Shown one piece after another: positions 60,401-62,754 of a stretch of DNA of 62,754 nucleotides (positions are counted from its first letter, which is position 1; each line of letters starts with the position of its first letter). The notes under the pieces were generated by a model. The model did no database searches, was not told where the DNA came from, and saw nothing but the letters and a program-made list of their open reading frames with translations. A program made the translations under genes and the position numbers. This DNA comes from Thermohalobaculum sp039033215 (GTDB taxonomy: Bacteria; Pseudomonadota; Alphaproteobacteria; Rhodobacterales; Rhodobacteraceae): assembly GCA_039033215.1 (NCBI GenBank), contig JBCCDA010000015.1, positions 1-62,754 on the forward strand, in the 5' to 3' direction.

Positions 60401-60414
60401 CGCGTCTTGACATC

Positions 60415-62124
60415 TCAGAACAGGAAGTAGCGCTGCGCCATCGGCAGCACCTCGGCGGGCTCGCAGGTAAGCAGCTCACCGTTTGCATGGACCTCGTACG
60501 TCTCGGGGTTCACGTCGATGTCGGGTGTCGCGTCGTTCAGGATCATGTCCTTCTTGCCAATCCCACGGGTGTGCTTCACAGGCGCTGTTTTCTTCGCCAA
60601 ACCAAGCACTTGGCCGATGTTCTCGGCGTGCGCCGCTTCGGACACAAAGGTGATCGACGAGTTCTCAAGGCTCCGTCCAAATGCCCCGAACATCGGCCGC
60701 GTATAAACCGGTTGCGGCGTCGGGATCGAGGCGTTCGGGTCGCCCATCTGCGCACAAGCTATCGTTCCACCTACCAGAACCATCTCTGGCTTTACGCCGA
60801 AAAATGAAGGATTCCAAAGGCATAGGTCGGCTCTCTTGCCTTCCTCGATCGAGCCTATCTCGTGGCTGATCCCATGCGCGATCGCCGGATTGATCGTGTA
60901 CTTGGCAATGTAGCGCCGGACGCGGAGGTTGTCGTTCTCCCCCGTCTCGTCAGCCAGGCGGCCGCGCTGGCGCTTCATCTTGTCGGCGGTCTGCCAGGTG
61001 CGGATGGCAACTTCGCCCACGCGACCCATCGCCTGGCTGTCCGACGCGATGATCGAGAACGCCCCCATATCGTGCAAAATGTCTTCTGCTGCAATGGTTT
61101 CGCGCCTGATCCTCGACTCGGCAAAGGCCACATCCTCGGGGATCGACTTGTCCAGGTGGTGGCACACCATGAGCATGTCCAGATGCTCCTCGAGCGTGTT
61201 CACCGTGAAGGGCCTCGTCGGATTGGTCGAGCTTGGGATGACGTGATCCAACCCGCAAACCTTAATGATATCAGGGGCATGGCCGCCCCCCGCGCCTTCG
61301 GTATGGAAGGCATGGATGGTTCGCCCCTTCATGGCGGCGACGGTGTTCTCGACAAACCCGCTCTCGTTCAGGGTATCCGTATGGATCATCACTTGGACGT
61401 CCATGTCGTCGGCGACGCTCAGACAGCAGTCTATCGCGGCAGGGGTCGTTCCCCAATCTTCGTGCAATTTCATAGCACAAGCGCCACTTGTTACCATCTC
61501 GACCAGGGCCGCCGGTTGGCTCGCATTGCCCTTGCAGGACAGCCCGAAGTTCATCGGGAACGCGTCGAGCGCCTGCAACATCCGACCTATATGCCAAGGG
61601 CCGGGGGTGCATGTTGTGGCCAGCGTGCCGTGCGCAGGACCCGTCCCGCCGCCCAGCATGGTCGTGATGCCCGAGTGCAGGGCGTCCTCAATCTGCTGCG
61701 GGCAGATGAAGTGAATATGCGCATCAAAGCCGCCTGCGGTCAGGATTCTCCCCTCCCCTGCAATGGCTTCAGTGCCCGGACCGACGATGATGTCGACGCC
61801 CGGTTGCGTGTCCGGGTTGCCCGCCTTGCCGATCTTGTGGATGCGCCCGTCGCGGAGGCCCACATCGGCCTTGTAGACCCCTGAGTGGTCGACGATCAGG
61901 GCGTTGGTGATCACGGTGTCCACGGCGCCGTCCGCACGCGTGACCTGGGACTGGCCCATGCCATCACGGATGACCTTACCACCGCCGAATTTGACCTCCT
62001 CACCGTAGGTTGTGAGGTCTTTCTCAACTTCGATGAAGAGCTCGGTATCCGCCAGGCGCACCTTGTCGCCAGTGGTCGGGCCGAACATGGCGGCATAGGC
62101 GGGGCGGGGGATGGATGTGGGCAT
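60415..62124 (-). CDS. ureC: Urease alpha subunit UreC
   Basis: 569 aa nickel metallohydrolase. GGFDAHIHFICPQQ provides metal-binding His, GACAMKLHEDWGTT contains the carbamylated Lys, CHHLDKSIPEDVAFAESRIR is the active-site flap with the Cys-His pair, and ASDSQAMGRVGE supplies the Asp. Catalytic set complete. Ends 14 bases before the repeat array; preceded by a 136-aa gene instead of ureB directly. Confidence 0.97.
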   Translation of the reverse strand: MPTSIPRPAYAAMFGPTTGDKVRLADTELFIEVEKDLTTYGEEVKFGGGKVIRDGMGQSQVTRADGAVDTVITNALIVDHSGVYKADVGLRDGRIHKIGKAGNPDTQPGVDIIVGPGTEAIAGEGRILTAGGFDAHIHFICPQQIEDALHSGITTMLGGGTGPAHGTLATTCTPGPWHIGRMLQALDAFPMNFGLSCKGNASQPAALVEMVTSGACAMKLHEDWGTTPAAIDCCLSVADDMDVQVMIHTDTLNESGFVENTVAAMKGRTIHAFHTEGAGGGHAPDIIKVCGLDHVIPSSTNPTRPFTVNTLEEHLDMLMVCHHLDKSIPEDVAFAESRIRRETIAAEDILHDMGAFSIIASDSQAMGRVGEVAIRTWQTADKMKRQRGRLADETGENDNLRVRRYIAKYTINPAIAHGISHEIGSIEEGKRADLCLWNPSFFGVKPEMVLVGGTIACAQMGDPNASIPTPQPVYTRPMFGAFGRSLENSSITFVSEAAHAENIGQVLGLAKKTAPVKHTRGIGKKDMILNDATPDIDVNPETYEVHANGELLTCEPAEVLPMAQRYFLF

Positions 62125-62129
62125 GTTTT

Positions 62130-62540
62130 CTATCCTGTTGTTGTCGCTGACGGCTCTTTCAAGCGCTCAAACACAACTTCCATCGCAATCGCGATCAAAG
62201 AGAATCCCACAGTCGCCTGTATCCAGAGCAATTTCTCACCATCTTCAAACTCCGCAGCAGCCACGCTGGTTTCGATCCACCGTCGAGACCTTGGTCTTTC
62301 AAGTGCTTCGCGCAGCCTATGGCGTGGAATCCTCTTCACTGAAAACACGTCTGCACTCAACACCGCGTTCTGAGGCCAAAAACAGTCTTCACCTCTAAAG
62401 TACCTGACCTGATCCAATGAGACTCGACAGTCTGGTTGATTGGGAAACGAGAAATCTAGTTTGGGGGGCCCATCTAAACTTAGGTGTTTCAACTCATAGT
62501 CGTGGAGCGGGAACCGCTCAATTGGATCTGGCCAACTCAC
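62130..62540 (-). CDS. Hypothetical protein with C-terminal membrane segment, between ureB and ureC
   Basis: 136 aa, GTG start overlapping the ureB stop (GTGA). Polar N-terminal domain MSWPDPIERFPLHDYELKHL...KLDFSFPNQPDCRVSLDQVR, then a late hydrophobic helix WIQATVGFSLIAIAMEVVF. Codon usage looks more AT-rich than neighbouring genes, hinting at acquisition. No family recognised. The stop is 5 bases before ureC. Confidence 0.65.
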   Translation of the reverse strand: MSWPDPIERFPLHDYELKHLSLDGPPKLDFSFPNQPDCRVSLDQVRYFRGEDCFWPQNAVLSADVFSVKRIPRHRLREALERPRSRRWIETSVAAAEFEDGEKLLWIQATVGFSLIAIAMEVVFERLKEPSATTTG

Positions 62541-62754
62541 AGATCCCCCATCACCTTCTGATTGAACCCAAAAACCCGCCTGTCACCGCCGTAGGGGATC
62601 AGGGTCACCTCACGCTCCTGACCGGGCTCGAAGCGCACGGCGGTTCCGGCAGCGATGTCCAACCGCATGCCACGCGCGGCGTCGCGGTCGAAGCTAAGCC
62701 CCGGATTTGTCTCGGCAAAATGGTAGTGGCTACCAACCTGCACAGGCCGGTCGC
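62537..62754 (-). CDS. ureB: Urease beta subunit UreB, partial (C-terminal part)
   Basis: Only the last about 71 residues are in the window; the gene continues past the right edge. VQVGSHYHFAETNPGLSFDR, GMRLDIAAGTAVRFEPGQER and RRVFGFNQKVMGDL are typical UreB. First visible gene of the urease run, which proceeds leftwards. Confidence 0.93.
   Translation of the reverse strand, partial: DRPVQVGSHYHFAETNPGLSFDRDAARGMRLDIAAGTAVRFEPGQEREVTLIPYGGDRRVFGFNQKVMGDL

Overview
The window reads as chromosomal DNA of a GC-rich anoxygenic phototrophic alphaproteobacterium of the Rhodobacterales (Paracoccaceae/Roseobacteraceae). Evidence: a fragment of a photosynthesis gene cluster in the purple-bacterial order crtE-crtF-bchC-bchX with crtD-crtC divergent; PpsR/CrtJ-type operators TGT-N12-ACA in the promoters; a formate dehydrogenase locus with DUF3305/DUF3306; and small families typical of this order (DUF2948, DUF6494, DUF6505). 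No rRNA, tRNA, CRISPR or transposase was recognised.

Layout. 0-7 kb: carotenoid and bacteriochlorophyll genes. bchX is followed not by bchY but by two small unidentified ORFs at the left edge, and the crtA/crtI/crtB part expected beyond crtC is absent. 7-14 kb: pdxH, fabI, a lipoprotein and an OmpA-like protein sharing a repeated motif, then a four-gene operon (TPP enzyme, small membrane protein, D-amino-acid-dehydrogenase-like flavoprotein, BASS-like permease). 14-16.5 kb: a partner-switching module (STAS protein, RsbW-like kinase, response-regulator/PP2C phosphatase) with a convergent HPt protein. 17-22 kb: hydantoinase/oxoprolinase-type hyuA-hyuB plus a DAO flavoprotein. 22-24.3 kb: a DMT permease framed by 22-bp tandem repeats, and cobD. 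24.3-38 kb: a membrane-bound formate dehydrogenase region (WD40-cytochrome c fusion, two small proteins, gamma subunit, beta, alpha, Tat-target peptide, TorD-like chaperone, DUF3306, DUF3305, and a divergent polyferredoxin), interrupted by FKBP, a membrane protein and a secreted protein. 38-43 kb: gamma-carbonic-anhydrase-like protein, a VPLPA-CTERM protein, an mrp operon and a duplicated secreted Cys-rich protein. 43-48 kb: a five-gene otnC/otnK sugar-acid operon. 48-56 kb: MnmD head-to-head with a flavoprotein, a sulfotransferase, CMD-domain protein, lipoprotein, glycerate kinase, DUF2948, murA, cysK. 56-62.7 kb: an MttB-family methyltransferase and a urease operon (ureB, ureC, ureE, ureF, ureG) with three extra coupled genes.

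The least expected signal is non-coding. Three intergenic arrays of an 11-bp unit (core CGTAT) sit 14-23 nt after the stop codons of three unrelated genes (the DAO flavoprotein, otnC, ureC). Each reads in the sense direction of that gene and ends in a small dyad. In two copies the dyad is followed by AGTCGACTTGA and in the third by GAGAGTCGAC. Two further arrays of a 22-bp unit, also a multiple of 11, lie in the same orientation on both sides of the DMT permease gene. None of this matched a family I know.

Limits: everything is from reading sequence and recalled family knowledge. Start codons were chosen from ribosome-binding sites and stop/start overlaps. Substrates of the TPP-enzyme operon, the hydantoinase genes, the permeases and the otn operon are not fixed by sequence.
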